Origin: an uncultured Solirubrobacterales bacterium
Lineage (GTDB): Bacteria > Actinomycetota > Thermoleophilia > Solirubrobacterales > JACPNS01
DNA: 64,000 bases
NCBI GenBank assembly: GCA_937128795.1
Contig: CAKZMQ010000001.1
Coordinates: 186,001 to 250,000 of the forward strand
Direction: 5' to 3'
Below, in pieces: positions 1 to 7,707 of the stretch; position 1 is the first letter of the stretch; the number at the start of each line of letters is the position of its first letter. The translations under genes were made by a program, and so were the position numbers. The notes under the pieces are model-generated. The model ran no database searches. It saw only the letters and a list, made by a program, of their open reading frames with translations, and was not told the origin of the DNA.

Positions 1-220
1 CGTGCGAATGGGGCTCGAGCGCGCCCGCGGCCTCAAATTTGAATGCGTAGTGGCGATCGGGCCACCGGCGTTTCTTGCCTCCTGCGGATTCAGGCCGGCC
101 GCTGCACGAGGATTGACGACCGAAATGGAGCTCCCTGACGAGGTTTTTCAGGTCGCCGAGCTCGCGCCGGCCGGAATCAGTCCCGGTCCGGTGCTCTGGC
201 CGTCCGAGTGGGATTCCTGA
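1..220 (+). CDS. GNAT-family N-acetyltransferase, C-terminal part (5' end outside window)
   Basis: The frame is open from the window edge to TGA at 218-220, giving about 72 residues. The pattern GPPAFLASCGFRPA, then ARGLTTEMELPDEVFQVAEL, matches the C-terminal end of YhbS-type GNAT acetyltransferases (usual form G-hP-hY-x-RFGF-x-PA, then a GL segment and a P-E/D-x-hF-hhxEL strand). The acetyl-CoA loop would lie upstream and is not visible, so the substrate is unknown. The GTG and ATG near the edge are probably internal codons. Identification rests on motif recognition only. Confidence 0.6.
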   Translation, partial: VRMGLERARGLKFECVVAIGPPAFLASCGFRPAAARGLTTEMELPDEVFQVAELAPAGISPGPVLWPSEWDS

Positions 221-261
221 GCGCCGCGCGACCCACTGTCGGCACTCAACTAAACAAGCAA

Positions 262-293
262 TTGACATTCCGTCAGAGTGCCGTGCTTATGCT
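262..293 (+). promoter_or_regulatory. candidate promoter of the GDPD gene
   Basis: TTGACA at 262-267 is a perfect -35 hexamer. TATGCT at 288-293 is a plausible -10 (20-nt spacer), with GCTTAT at 285-290 as an alternative at 17 nt. Transcription would begin at or next to the ATG at 300, implying a leaderless message. Confidence 0.4.
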
Positions 294-299
294 GGAGCG

Positions 300-1037
300 A
301 TGAAACGAATCGGCCACAAGGGTGCTCACACCGTCGAACACGGCAACACCGTCGCGAGCTTCAACGTCGCGCGCGAACTCGGCGTGGACATGATCGAGTT
401 CGACATCATGCGACATCCGTATGAGGACCGCGATCGTGGCGAACTAGTGATCGCGCATGATCCCGACGATGCGGCTGCCCGCGCCGAAACCAGCCTGCTG
501 ACGATGGAGCAGGGGCTCGATCTGTTGGCGAGCGCGCAGTTCTCGAACATCGATCTCGACGTCGACATGAAGCACCGCGGATTCGAATTGCAGTTGATCG
601 ACGCCCTTCAATCGCGTGACCTGATGGATCGCACGATCATCACCACGATGCATCTCGAGAGCCTGCGGTTGATCCGCGAGCACACCAAGAACGTAAAGCT
701 CGGACTGACGATCCCGAAGGTGTCCCGCGACTGGCTCAACATGCCGCGAGCGGTCAAACCGATCCTCGCCGCCGGAATCATCGAGCACCGCCTACGCCAG
801 CCGCCTCGCGTGGCGAAGCTGCTTGAGGCGGGCGAGATCGACGCCGTAATGGCGTTTCATGCAGTGGTCACACCGCGGCTCGTCAAAGCCGTCCACGAGT
901 CCGGTGGCGAGCTCTACAGCTGGACCGTCGACGACAGCGAAACGATCGAGCGGCTGTTCTCGATGGGCGTCGATGGCGTCGTCAGCAACGATCCACGGCT
1001 GTTCGATGACGTGGCAGTGCAGACCGCCGTCGCCTGA
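300..1037 (+). CDS. glycerophosphodiester phosphodiesterase family protein
   Basis: A 245-residue GDPD/PI-PLC-like TIM barrel. The N-terminus IGHKGAHTVEHGNTVASF carries the RGHRG/PENT-type active-site region in variant form (GHKGA, then E-x-N-T). It continues with the D-M-I-E-F-D metal-binding strand and the IAHDP catalytic segment. The C-terminus LYSWTVDDSETIERLFSMGVDGVVSNDP is the usual family ending (W-T-V-D, G-V-D-G-hhT/S-D-x-P). It would hydrolyse glycerophosphodiesters to an alcohol and glycerol-3-phosphate. There is no signal peptide, so it is cytosolic. The usual RGHRG is GHKGA here, so substrate preference may differ. Confidence 0.8.
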   Translation: MKRIGHKGAHTVEHGNTVASFNVARELGVDMIEFDIMRHPYEDRDRGELVIAHDPDDAAARAETSLLTMEQGLDLLASAQFSNIDLDVDMKHRGFELQLIDALQSRDLMDRTIITTMHLESLRLIREHTKNVKLGLTIPKVSRDWLNMPRAVKPILAAGIIEHRLRQPPRVAKLLEAGEIDAVMAFHAVVTPRLVKAVHESGGELYSWTVDDSETIERLFSMGVDGVVSNDPRLFDDVAVQTAVA

Positions 1038-1100
1038 GTTTCGGTAGCTGAACTCGTCGATCTTCGGCGGACTACTGAGCAGCCGAGGCCGCTACGCGGA

Positions 1101-1106
1101 TATAAA
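1101..1106 (+). promoter_or_regulatory. -10 element, leaderless promoter of the baeRF-like gene
   Basis: TATAAA lies exactly 7 nt before the ATG at 1114, placing the transcription start on the A of the start codon. No Shine-Dalgarno is present. The same geometry recurs at several other genes in this window. Confidence 0.45.
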
Positions 1107-1113
1107 TCCTGCA

Positions 1114-2238
1114 ATGCCCACACATACGGATATTCCAACACAGGCCGACGTCGCCAGTTTGATGAGTTCGCCGGCCCGGACATGCGCCTCGCTCTATCTC
1201 CCCACCTCGAACCTGCCAACTGAGGCCGAAGCGAACCGGATCGAATACAAGAATCTCGCCCACACGGCCGTTGAGCGATTGACCGCGTCCGGCGCGGACA
1301 AGCACGAAGTGCACGCGATCGCCGAAGCCTTCGACGAACTCGAACACGACGAGGACTTCTGGCGCCTGCAGGCCAGAAGTCTTGCTGTCTTCGCGACCGC
1401 AGACGGATTGCGAGCGTTTCGTCTGCCAAACAACTTGAGTTCGGCCGTCGAGGTCGCCGACCGATTTTTCGTGAAGCCGCTGTTACGCACGGTCGCATTC
1501 CCGCAGGCTGCATTCGTACTCGCGCTGTCGGTCAACGGAGTTCGATTGCTACAGATCTCCCCCGAGCCACCGGCGAAGTTGGTCAGTGTTCCGAACATGC
1601 CAGCCGATGCGCTGTCCGCCGTCGGGCGAACGTCACTCAAGGACAACGCACCGACTTCGCGCACACAGGGTGACGCAGGGCGCAAGCTTCGCCTCAGGCA
1701 GTACGCCCGCCGTGTCGAATCCGCGCTGCGTCCGATCCTCAGCGGGCGAAATCTTCCGCTGATCCTGGCGGCAACTGAGCCACTCGAATCGATCTATCGC
1801 GCGACGACCACCTACCCGGGACTCGCGAATCTGGTGATCGAGGGAAATCCCGACGAGATCCCCGACGAGCAACTGGACCAACGCGCGCGCAAAGTACTTG
1901 ACGATGTCTACGCCCACCAGGTGGCCGAAATAGCAGAGCTTTATGAGGTCCGCGCAAACGACGATCGAGCAACGTCTGATCTTGCTCGGGTGGCCCGCGC
2001 CGCAACATTCGGCGCAGTCGACACGCTGCTCGTCGATATCGACGTGATGATCTCGGGCACGGTCGACACGGACACCGGCGAGTTGGAACTCGACGAGACA
2101 GACACCGTAAGCAACTACGGAGTCGTCGACGAGATCGCCAAGCGAGTGATGCTCTCCGGCGGAAAAGTGTTGGCGGTTCGGCAGCAGGAGATACCAGGCG
2201 GCTCGAGCGCCGCGGCGATCCTGCGGTATCCAGTCTGA
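1114..2238 (+). CDS. baeRF-type (bacterial archaeo-eukaryotic release factor-like) protein
   Basis: A 374-residue soluble protein. The opening SLYLPTSNLPTEAEANRIEYKN resembles the start of bacterial aeRF1-like proteins (S-h-Y-hP-T followed by a charged helix with R-x-x-hKN). The middle (AVFATADGLRAFRLP, then FVLALSVNGVRLLQI) fits the two-domain alternation of that family. The C-terminus has the release-factor/L7Ae-like VDTLLVDIDVMISG, then AKRVMLSGGKVLAVRQQEIP. Members are proposed ribosome-associated or stress-related factors, but no enzymatic activity can be read from the sequence. Flanked by GDPD and tRNA-Phe. Assignment is by pattern recognition; the exact baeRF subfamily is uncertain. 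Confidence 0.6.
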   Translation: MPTHTDIPTQADVASLMSSPARTCASLYLPTSNLPTEAEANRIEYKNLAHTAVERLTASGADKHEVHAIAEAFDELEHDEDFWRLQARSLAVFATADGLRAFRLPNNLSSAVEVADRFFVKPLLRTVAFPQAAFVLALSVNGVRLLQISPEPPAKLVSVPNMPADALSAVGRTSLKDNAPTSRTQGDAGRKLRLRQYARRVESALRPILSGRNLPLILAATEPLESIYRATTTYPGLANLVIEGNPDEIPDEQLDQRARKVLDDVYAHQVAEIAELYEVRANDDRATSDLARVARAATFGAVDTLLVDIDVMISGTVDTDTGELELDETDTVSNYGVVDEIAKRVMLSGGKVLAVRQQEIPGGSSAAAILRYPV

Positions 2239-2269
2239 GACTCCTCATGCCTGTACCATCACCGAGCGC

Positions 2270-2342
2270 GGCGAGATAGCTCAGTTGGTAGAGCACACGA
2301 CTGAAAATCGTGGTGTCCCCGGTTCGAATCCGGGTCTCGCCA
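2270..2342 (+). tRNA. tRNA-Phe (anticodon GAA)
   Basis: The 73-nt cloverleaf has acceptor GGCGAGA pairing with TCTCGCC, discriminator A at 2342, D-arm GCTC..GAGC, anticodon stem CACGA/TCGTG enclosing loop CTGAAAA (anticodon GAA), and T-arm CCGGTTCGAATCCGG. CCA is not encoded. Confidence 0.97.
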
Positions 2343-2449
2343 CTTGACCGCACTTATTGGTCTGGAACGAGCCTTTGCGCAGCAGGCCCCGGCGAACTTC
2401 CAGTTGTAAGCGCTCAAGGTCTCTACCTAGTTTTCCGATTGGGGTTTGG

Positions 2450-2474
2450 TCGCACGGTTTAGGACACCGTGCGA
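2450..2474 (+). promoter_or_regulatory. leader hairpin/palindrome before the TasA-like gene
   Basis: TCGCACGGT (2450-2458) and ACCGTGCGA (2466-2474) form a perfect 9-bp inverted repeat with a 7-nt loop, ending 18 nt before the Shine-Dalgarno GGAGG of the next gene. It could be an operator or a 5'-UTR stem. The rest of the 165-nt gap after tRNA-Phe shows no gene. Confidence 0.4.
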
Positions 2475-2507
2475 GGCAGACAATCAATCCCGTTGGAGGA
2501 CACTCAA

Positions 2508-2969
2508 ATGACCATGCTCAACAAGCGTCGGGGCATTGCCCTTGGCGTAATTCTCACCCTTGCACTCGCGACCGGCGCATACGCGTACTGGACCGCAAAC
2601 GGTTCCGGCTCCGGCAGCGGCACAACGGCCGCCAGCACTTCGGCCGTGACCGCGAACCAGACCACCGCACTGACGCCGATGTACCCCGGCGACTCAGCTC
2701 AGACGATCTCCGGGAACTTCGACAATCCCAACAGCGCGGCGGTGTTCATCGGCAGCGTGACCGTAAGCATCGCTTCGGTTTCGGCTCCCGGAACGTGCGA
2801 CGCGTCGGACTTCACGCTGAGCGGTGCAACGATGCCGGTCAACGCTCAGGTTGCATCGGGCACTGGCCAGGGCTCTTTCACCGGAGCGACGATCCAGTTC
2901 AACAACAAGGCCAGCAACCAGGACGGCTGCAAGGGCGCGACGGTCAACTTGGCTTACACCGTTTCATAG
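2508..2969 (+). CDS. SipW-dependent-type secreted protein (TasA/camelysin-like)
   Basis: 153 residues. ATG 2508 follows a good Shine-Dalgarno (TTGGAGGA). The N-terminus has two basic residues, a hydrophobic helix and GAYAYWTANGSGSGSG, the signature of SipW-type signal peptides on TasA/camelysin-like secreted fibre proteins. The mature part is low-complexity, Ser/Thr/Ala/Gly-rich and probably beta-rich, ending in SNQDGCKGATVNLAYTVS with a cysteine pair (GTCDAS and DGCKG). The first of three co-directional secreted-protein genes; the next one shares the NQD-x-CKGAT motif. Possibly a surface fibre or biofilm matrix protein. The dedicated signal peptidase is not in this window. Confidence 0.65.
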   Translation: MTMLNKRRGIALGVILTLALATGAYAYWTANGSGSGSGTTAASTSAVTANQTTALTPMYPGDSAQTISGNFDNPNSAAVFIGSVTVSIASVSAPGTCDASDFTLSGATMPVNAQVASGTGQGSFTGATIQFNNKASNQDGCKGATVNLAYTVS

Positions 2970-3006
2970 TCGAACACCGCAAACCAGCGAGGATTTGACG
3001 ATTGCC

Positions 3007-3039
3007 GTGCGATCGGGCGCGCCGAGCGCCCGATCGCAC
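3007..3039 (+). terminator. intra-operon 14-bp hairpin (no U tract)
   Basis: GTGCGATCGGGCGC (3007-3020), loop GCCGA, then GCGCCCGATCGCAC (3026-3039): a perfect 14-bp stem between the first and second secreted-protein genes. No T run follows. It could be a partial terminator or an mRNA-stabilising/processing element that lets the first product exceed the downstream ones. Confidence 0.5.
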
Positions 3040-3080
3040 GCAGACGTCTGATCTTCACAACGAGTCAGGGAGACGACTGG

Positions 3081-3668
3081 ATGCGACGCATCGGCGGCAA
3101 CGGCCGACCGATCAAATCGGTGGCAACGGCCACCGCGTGCCTGCTGCTGTTTGCAGGAGGCGCGTTCGCGTTCGCTTCCATCCAGGCCGAGCAATCGGCG
3201 AAACGCAAGGGTCGTGCGGTAAGCACATTCGTCGTTCGCGGCAGCCTCGAACGCAGACTTTCTCCCGGAGTCACGTCACAGTTCACGATCTCGATCGCGA
3301 ACAATCGCAAGGTTCCGATCTGGGTGAAGCGCTTGCGATTCAAGATGTCCGTGGATCGAGCGCACGCCAGGGCCGGCTGCTCGATCAAGCGCGACTTCAG
3401 AATCGCTCAGCTGGCTCGAAGAACTTTTCCGATTCGGATACCGGCCAAGAGGAAAATCAAAGTTCGTCGCGGCTGGGTCAACGCCAAATCGTTTCGCTGG
3501 CGAGCGCTTGCGAAACGGAAAACCAAAGGGCGTCCGTTCGTGACGATGCGAAATCTCGCGGGTGTCAACCAGGACGCCTGCAAGGGTGCCACTTTCAAGC
3601 TCAAATTCAAGGGCAAGGCGACCACCAAACGGCCGAAGAAACGTAAGAAGAAGCGGAGTCGCCGATGA
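3081..3668 (+). CDS. secreted/membrane-anchored basic protein of the TasA-like operon
   Basis: 195 residues. AGGGAGA precedes ATG 3081 by 7 nt. An N-terminal hydrophobic helix (TACLLLFAGGAFAFASI) resembles a signal peptide or anchor. The rest is strikingly Lys/Arg-rich, ending in a KKRKKKRSRR tail. The centre (FTISIANNRKVPIWVKRLRF) looks like a beta-sandwich strand pattern. VNQDACKGATFKLKFKG matches the C-terminal motif of the preceding protein, so the two are probably paralogous. The stop overlaps the start of the next gene (ATGA at 3665-3668), implying translational coupling. Function unknown; the basic tail could bind anionic wall polymers. Confidence 0.6.
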   Translation: MRRIGGNGRPIKSVATATACLLLFAGGAFAFASIQAEQSAKRKGRAVSTFVVRGSLERRLSPGVTSQFTISIANNRKVPIWVKRLRFKMSVDRAHARAGCSIKRDFRIAQLARRTFPIRIPAKRKIKVRRGWVNAKSFRWRALAKRKTKGRPFVTMRNLAGVNQDACKGATFKLKFKGKATTKRPKKRKKKRSRR

Positions 3669-5452
3669 ATCGGTGGCCATCGTCATTGAAGGCGATCCTC
3701 ATCGCGCTAGTCGCTTTCAGCGCGCAGGTATCCGTGGCATCCGCGTATTGGGGCGCAACAGGAACGGGATCGGGTATTGGCTATACCGACACGATGCCGA
3801 CGGCCGACCAGCCGACGGCGTCAGTGACCGTGCCTGCCGTGACTCTCGACTGGAGTCAGAACACGATCGGCGGGCAGTATCTCGGTGCCTTCGGCGGCGG
3901 ATACGAGATCCGTCGATACCCGGCCGCGGGCGGCGCTGCGACGACGCCGAACGGCGCGTGTGGATCGCTCGTCTCCGGTTCGAGCGCGGCGATCAGTTGC
4001 GTTGAAACGCCCGCTCCGCCGGGCGAGTGGGTGTATACGGCAACGCCGGTGCTTTTCGGCTGGACAGGGACCGAGGGGTCGCCGAGCGCGGTCACGACGG
4101 TCGCCCCGGAACCGCCGGCAAACTTTTCGGCAACGCCGCAGCCCCTTGGGGCGATTACGCTCGACTGGGACTCGAGTCCCGGAGCCAGCGGCTACAACAT
4201 CTATCGCAGCACGACGGCTGGCGTGTTCAACTTCGGCGCACCGCTCAACGGCAGTACGCCGGTCGTCGGCAACACGTATTCCGACGCGACGGCTGCGAGC
4301 GGTACGACTTACTACTACTTGGCGCGAGCCCTCGTGATTGGCGGGGCCAGCCAGCAAATTGAGAGCGCCGACAGCCTCGAGGACTCCGCGCTCTCGGACT
4401 CCACCAGTCCAACGGCGGTGACGCTCAATAGCCCAGCCGCCCTTTTGCGCGGCTCCATCAACCTCAGCGGAAGCGCCAGCGACGCCGTTTCCGGCGTCAT
4501 GCAGATCACGTTTCAATACAGGCAAACGGCCGGGTCGACGTGGCTAACCGGATGCGTTGCAGCCGTTGCCCCTTTCAACTGTGATTTCGACACGGCCAGC
4601 ACAGCAGACGGCCTCTACGACTTCCGTGCGTTGGCCAGCGACTTCTCGGGGAACACGGCCGCCTCGGCGGTGGTGACGTCACGCCTGATCGACAACACCA
4701 CACCGGCCGCGACGATGGCGGACCCGGGAAGCCACATTCGCGCGACCGTAACGCTCTCCGGGACCTCGAGCGACAGCGGATCGGGCGTCATTGCATCGAC
4801 GATCGAGTACCGCCCGGTTGGCGGTGCTACCTGGACGACCGTCTGCTCATCGGCGACGACAGTCGTCAATTGCAACTTCAACACGACATCCGTCGTCGAG
4901 GGCGACTACGAGCTGCGCGCGACGAGCACCGATGCAGCCGGAAACGTCGGATACTCGGCAGTGTGGACACCGGTCCGCATTGACAACACACGTCCGACCG
5001 CGGCCGACGTTCAGACGGTCAACAACGGCACTTTGGGCAGACCAGAGGCGGGCGACCAGGTGATTTATACGTTTTCCGAGGAAATACAGCCCTCAACGAT
5101 CCTCACCGGGTTCACCGGTGCTCCGATGACCGTCACCGTTCGACTCAACAACCAGGCCAACAACGATCGGCTGTTCATCTACGACGCGGCGAACGCGACG
5201 GCTGCGGACATCGGCCACGTACGCACCGGCAGGAACTACGTCACCGCAAACCGAACGTTCAGCAACTCGACAATGCTGATGGTGGGCAACACGCTGACCC
5301 TCACGCTCGGCTCCGCGAGCGGAGCCGTGAACACGGTCACAAACAACGCCAAGCTGCGCTGGCGCCCGGGCACAGTTGCACTGGACCTGGCCGGCAACCG
5401 TATGCGGAACACTGCCGGAGTCGAAAGCGGCGCGGCAGACCCGAACTTCTAG
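3665..5452 (+). CDS. secreted multidomain FN3/Ig-like surface protein with SipW-type signal
   Basis: 595 residues. The N-terminal signal ends VSVASAYWGATGTGSGIG, echoing the YW-x-A-x-GSGSG motif of the first operon protein. Domains in order: N-terminal region (about 30-145); a fibronectin type III domain (about 150-235; ITLDWDSSPGASGYNIYRS); two Ig-like repeats of about 95 residues (about 250-440; each with a GS/T-x-SD-x-xSGV core and a C-x9-11-C pair); and a C-terminal domain starting DQVIYTFSEEIQPSTI that resembles the SwmB/Big repeat of adhesins. Last gene of the three-gene operon, likely cell-surface or matrix adhesion. Its TAG overlaps the stop of the convergent P450 gene in a shared CTAG. 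Confidence 0.65.
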   Translation: MNRWPSSLKAILIALVAFSAQVSVASAYWGATGTGSGIGYTDTMPTADQPTASVTVPAVTLDWSQNTIGGQYLGAFGGGYEIRRYPAAGGAATTPNGACGSLVSGSSAAISCVETPAPPGEWVYTATPVLFGWTGTEGSPSAVTTVAPEPPANFSATPQPLGAITLDWDSSPGASGYNIYRSTTAGVFNFGAPLNGSTPVVGNTYSDATAASGTTYYYLARALVIGGASQQIESADSLEDSALSDSTSPTAVTLNSPAALLRGSINLSGSASDAVSGVMQITFQYRQTAGSTWLTGCVAAVAPFNCDFDTASTADGLYDFRALASDFSGNTAASAVVTSRLIDNTTPAATMADPGSHIRATVTLSGTSSDSGSGVIASTIEYRPVGGATWTTVCSSATTVVNCNFNTTSVVEGDYELRATSTDAAGNVGYSAVWTPVRIDNTRPTAADVQTVNNGTLGRPEAGDQVIYTFSEEIQPSTILTGFTGAPMTVTVRLNNQANNDRLFIYDAANATAADIGHVRTGRNYVTANRTFSNSTMLMVGNTLTLTLGSASGAVNTVTNNAKLRWRPGTVALDLAGNRMRNTAGVESGAADPNF

Positions 5453-6813
5453 CTCCGCTGGCGGAACGTGGCGACGCCACCGCCACCGGGGGCAAACGTC
5501 ACGCTGCGAAAGTCCCACGGCTCGAACTTCTCGGTCGTCGGATCGATGTCGAAGCGGTTCAGCATCCGTTCCATCACCACCGCGAACTCCATCTTCGCGA
5601 ACGCCGCGCCGATGCAACGACGCACGCCGCCACCAAACGGGATGTACGCGTAGTTCGACGGACGTTCCTCGAGGAAGCGCTCTGGTCGGTAGAGCTCGGG
5701 ATTCTTGAACAGGCGCGGGTCGTCGTGCGTCAGGGGTGCTGGAGATGCGATTCGGGTTCCGACTGGGAGCAGGTATTCGCCGAGCGCATAGGGCTCCTTC
5801 TGGACACTGCGAACGGCGAATATGACTGTTGGGCGAACGCGAAGGGTTTCGTCGAAAACGGCATTGAGGTATTCACGGTCGCCGCGACGCACTTCTTCGG
5901 TGAGTTTCGTCAGCACCTCCGGGTTTCGCGTCAACCGCTCAACCGCCCATGCCAGCGTCGAGGCCGTCGTCTCGTGACCGGCGACCATCATCGTCAGGAG
6001 TTGGTCGCGAATCTCTTCGTTGCTCATCGGCGTGCCGTCCTCATGCGTGGCCTGCACGAGCAACGCGAGGACGTCCGCTCGGTCCTCAAGCTCGGGATCG
6101 GCCTTCGCCTCGGCGATTAGAGCATCGAGTTGCGCGTCGATCTCGCGGCGCATACGCAGAAATTTGCCCCACGGGCTGCGCGGTCCGAGGTCGTAGTGCA
6201 GGAATCGCAGCAACAGGTATTTAGTTGCGTGATTCACCATCCGCGGGATCAGTTCTTCGAGTGTTTCGAGCGATTCGTCATGCGCACCGAAAATCGTGCG
6301 CAGGATCGCGCGCAGAGTGATCCGCTGCATCGGCTCGAGTGTTCGCATCGGCACGTCCGTCTGCCAGGCGTCCATTTCGGCGTCGGCGATCTCAGCAAAT
6401 ACATCGGCGTAGGACTGCATACGTTCGCCGTGAAACGGCGGCAACAGCAATCTGCGCTGGCGCAGGTGGATGTCCTCGTCGATGGCCAGCAGCGAGTTTG
6501 CCCCGAGCACGGCACCGAGCGGGCTGCCAGTGCCGGCATGAAGCACCGTTGGATCCGCTGTGAGCGTCTGCTTGATCAATTCCGGGTCGCTGATCATCAC
6601 GAAGTCGGGGAAGCCGATCACGTTGAACGAATACATCCGGCCGTACTTGTCGCGTGCGCGCCTGAGCATCGGCATGCTGCGCGCCATGAAACCCGCGGAT
6701 TGCAGACTCTTCGGCATGCGCGGCCCGGGCGGAAGGCCGTATTTGGGCTGCGGTGTCGTGGGCGCTGTGGCGTCCGGACGGCTGACTACCGGCGGGGTCT
6801 CTGTGACTGTCAT
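5449..6813 (-). CDS. cytochrome P450
   Basis: 454 residues with all P450 landmarks: I-helix AGHETT (about 279-284), ExxR as ETLR (about 322-325), PERF (about 377-380) and heme loop FGGGVRRCIG with Cys400 as thiolate ligand. The PPFHGERMQ C-helix region and overall form resemble actinobacterial CYP families acting on lipids, terpenes or steroids; the substrate cannot be deduced. No ferredoxin or ferredoxin reductase is adjacent. Divergent from a TetR gene whose two operators lie in the shared gap, so repression by that regulator is likely. Confidence 0.95.
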   Translation of the reverse strand: MTVTETPPVVSRPDATAPTTPQPKYGLPPGPRMPKSLQSAGFMARSMPMLRRARDKYGRMYSFNVIGFPDFVMISDPELIKQTLTADPTVLHAGTGSPLGAVLGANSLLAIDEDIHLRQRRLLLPPFHGERMQSYADVFAEIADAEMDAWQTDVPMRTLEPMQRITLRAILRTIFGAHDESLETLEELIPRMVNHATKYLLLRFLHYDLGPRSPWGKFLRMRREIDAQLDALIAEAKADPELEDRADVLALLVQATHEDGTPMSNEEIRDQLLTMMVAGHETTASTLAWAVERLTRNPEVLTKLTEEVRRGDREYLNAVFDETLRVRPTVIFAVRSVQKEPYALGEYLLPVGTRIASPAPLTHDDPRLFKNPELYRPERFLEERPSNYAYIPFGGGVRRCIGAAFAKMEFAVVMERMLNRFDIDPTTEKFEPWDFRSVTFAPGGGGVATFRQRS

Positions 6814-6922
6814 CTTCGGGGCCGACTTTCTTCGCTCTGGCGATGCAACGCTCTACCGAGGCCGCAGTTGGGACGATGGTGCGGCGGCCCGAGGACGGGG
6901 GGTTGTGTTCTCGAGCCGCCGC

Positions 6923-6940
6923 TGGTACGAAGACGTACCA
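6923..6940. promoter_or_regulatory. TetR operator O1
   Basis: TGGTACGAAGACGTACCA is an inverted repeat TGGTAC-N6-GTACCA in the P450/TetR intergenic region. It has the same half-sites and spacer as O2, with centres 31 bp (about three helical turns) apart. Confidence 0.65.
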
Positions 6941-6950
6941 AACTTGCGGA

Positions 6951-6974
6951 AGATGGTACACACATGTACCATCT
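6951..6974. promoter_or_regulatory. TetR operator O2
   Basis: AGATGGTACA-CACA-TGTACCATCT is a perfect 10-bp inverted repeat whose core TGGTAC-N6-GTACCA matches O1. It ends 11 bp before the chosen TetR start (6986), fitting autorepression. It contains the in-frame ATG 6953, which argues against that upstream start. Confidence 0.7.
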
Positions 6975-6985
6975 TTGTCAAGCAG

Positions 6986-7618
6986 ATGTCGTCCGCCCCC
7001 TCTCACACCGCGCAACAAATCCCCTCCGTCGGCTTACTCGATCAAGAAGTCGCGCGTGACCGCCTGCTGCTTGCGATGGCAGAATCGATCGTCGACCGGG
7101 GCCTCGACCAGACCACCGTCGCTGACATCGTCCGCATCGCTCGAGTGTCGCGGCGCACTTTTTATGAGGAGTTTTCCGACCGCAGCGATTGTTTTCTCGA
7201 GCTCTGCGATCGCTCGACCCTTACCGCGCGAGACTTGATCGAGCGAGCGGCCGATCCCGCATTGCCCTGGCGCGAGCAAGCAGTTCATGCGATCGACGCC
7301 TATTTCGCGTTCATGTCCGCCGAGCCGGCCCTCACACGCAGCTTTCTGTTCGAGATCTTCGGGATGGGTGAAGCCGGAGGCCGAAAGTTCCGCGAGATCC
7401 AGCACCGATTTTCCGAGCAGCTGCTCGCGATCGCCCGTCGAATTCGAGCTGACGAGCCCGAGATCAACGAACTTTCGTACGCGATGACCTCTGCGGTCGT
7501 CTCGGGGATCTGTGAATTGGTGATGCTTTCGCTCGAGGACGACCAGCGAGTATCCACCGAAGAGGCGCGCGACGCCGCTCTGCAGCTGGTGTTTGACGTA
7601 CTCACCGCACCGCGCTGA
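6986..7618 (+). CDS. TetR/AcrR-family transcriptional regulator
   Basis: About 210 residues from ATG 6986 (MSSAPSH). The ORF-track start at 6560 lies inside the P450, and ATG 6953 lies within an operator. The N-terminal HTH is typical: AMAESIVDRGLDQTTVADIVRIARVSRRTFYEEFSDRSD (T-hxxIh-x-x-A-x-VSRRTFYxxF). The rest is the all-helical ligand-binding/dimerisation domain (AVHAIDAYFAF, then FLFEIFGMGEAG). Divergent from the P450, with two TGGTAC-N6-GTACCA operators between them. Probably a ligand-responsive repressor of the P450 and of itself. Confidence 0.9.
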   Translation: MSSAPSHTAQQIPSVGLLDQEVARDRLLLAMAESIVDRGLDQTTVADIVRIARVSRRTFYEEFSDRSDCFLELCDRSTLTARDLIERAADPALPWREQAVHAIDAYFAFMSAEPALTRSFLFEIFGMGEAGGRKFREIQHRFSEQLLAIARRIRADEPEINELSYAMTSAVVSGICELVMLSLEDDQRVSTEEARDAALQLVFDVLTAPR

Positions 7619-7672
7619 GCCGGTCGACAGCACACGTGAATAGGCCAGATGTCCATATCCGGATGCGCCTGT

Positions 7673-7701
7673 TTGCCAGCATCCCGAATACTCGTTATAC
7701 T
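7673..7701 (+). promoter_or_regulatory. sigma70-type promoter of the small RNA/leader
   Basis: TTGCCA (7673-7678), 17-nt spacer, TATACT (7696-7701). Each hexamer is one mismatch from consensus. Predicted start near 7708. Confidence 0.65.
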
Positions 7702-7707
7702 GGCTGA

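Noticed and set aside
2281-2487. Minus-strand ORF with RPGFEPGTPRFSVVCSTN
   Set aside because: This is the well-known spurious translation of a tRNA gene (here tRNA-Phe).
6560-6985. N-terminal extension of the TetR ORF
   Set aside because: It runs antisense through the P450 N-terminus and the operator sites; the HTH begins only after 6986, and family length fits the shorter form.
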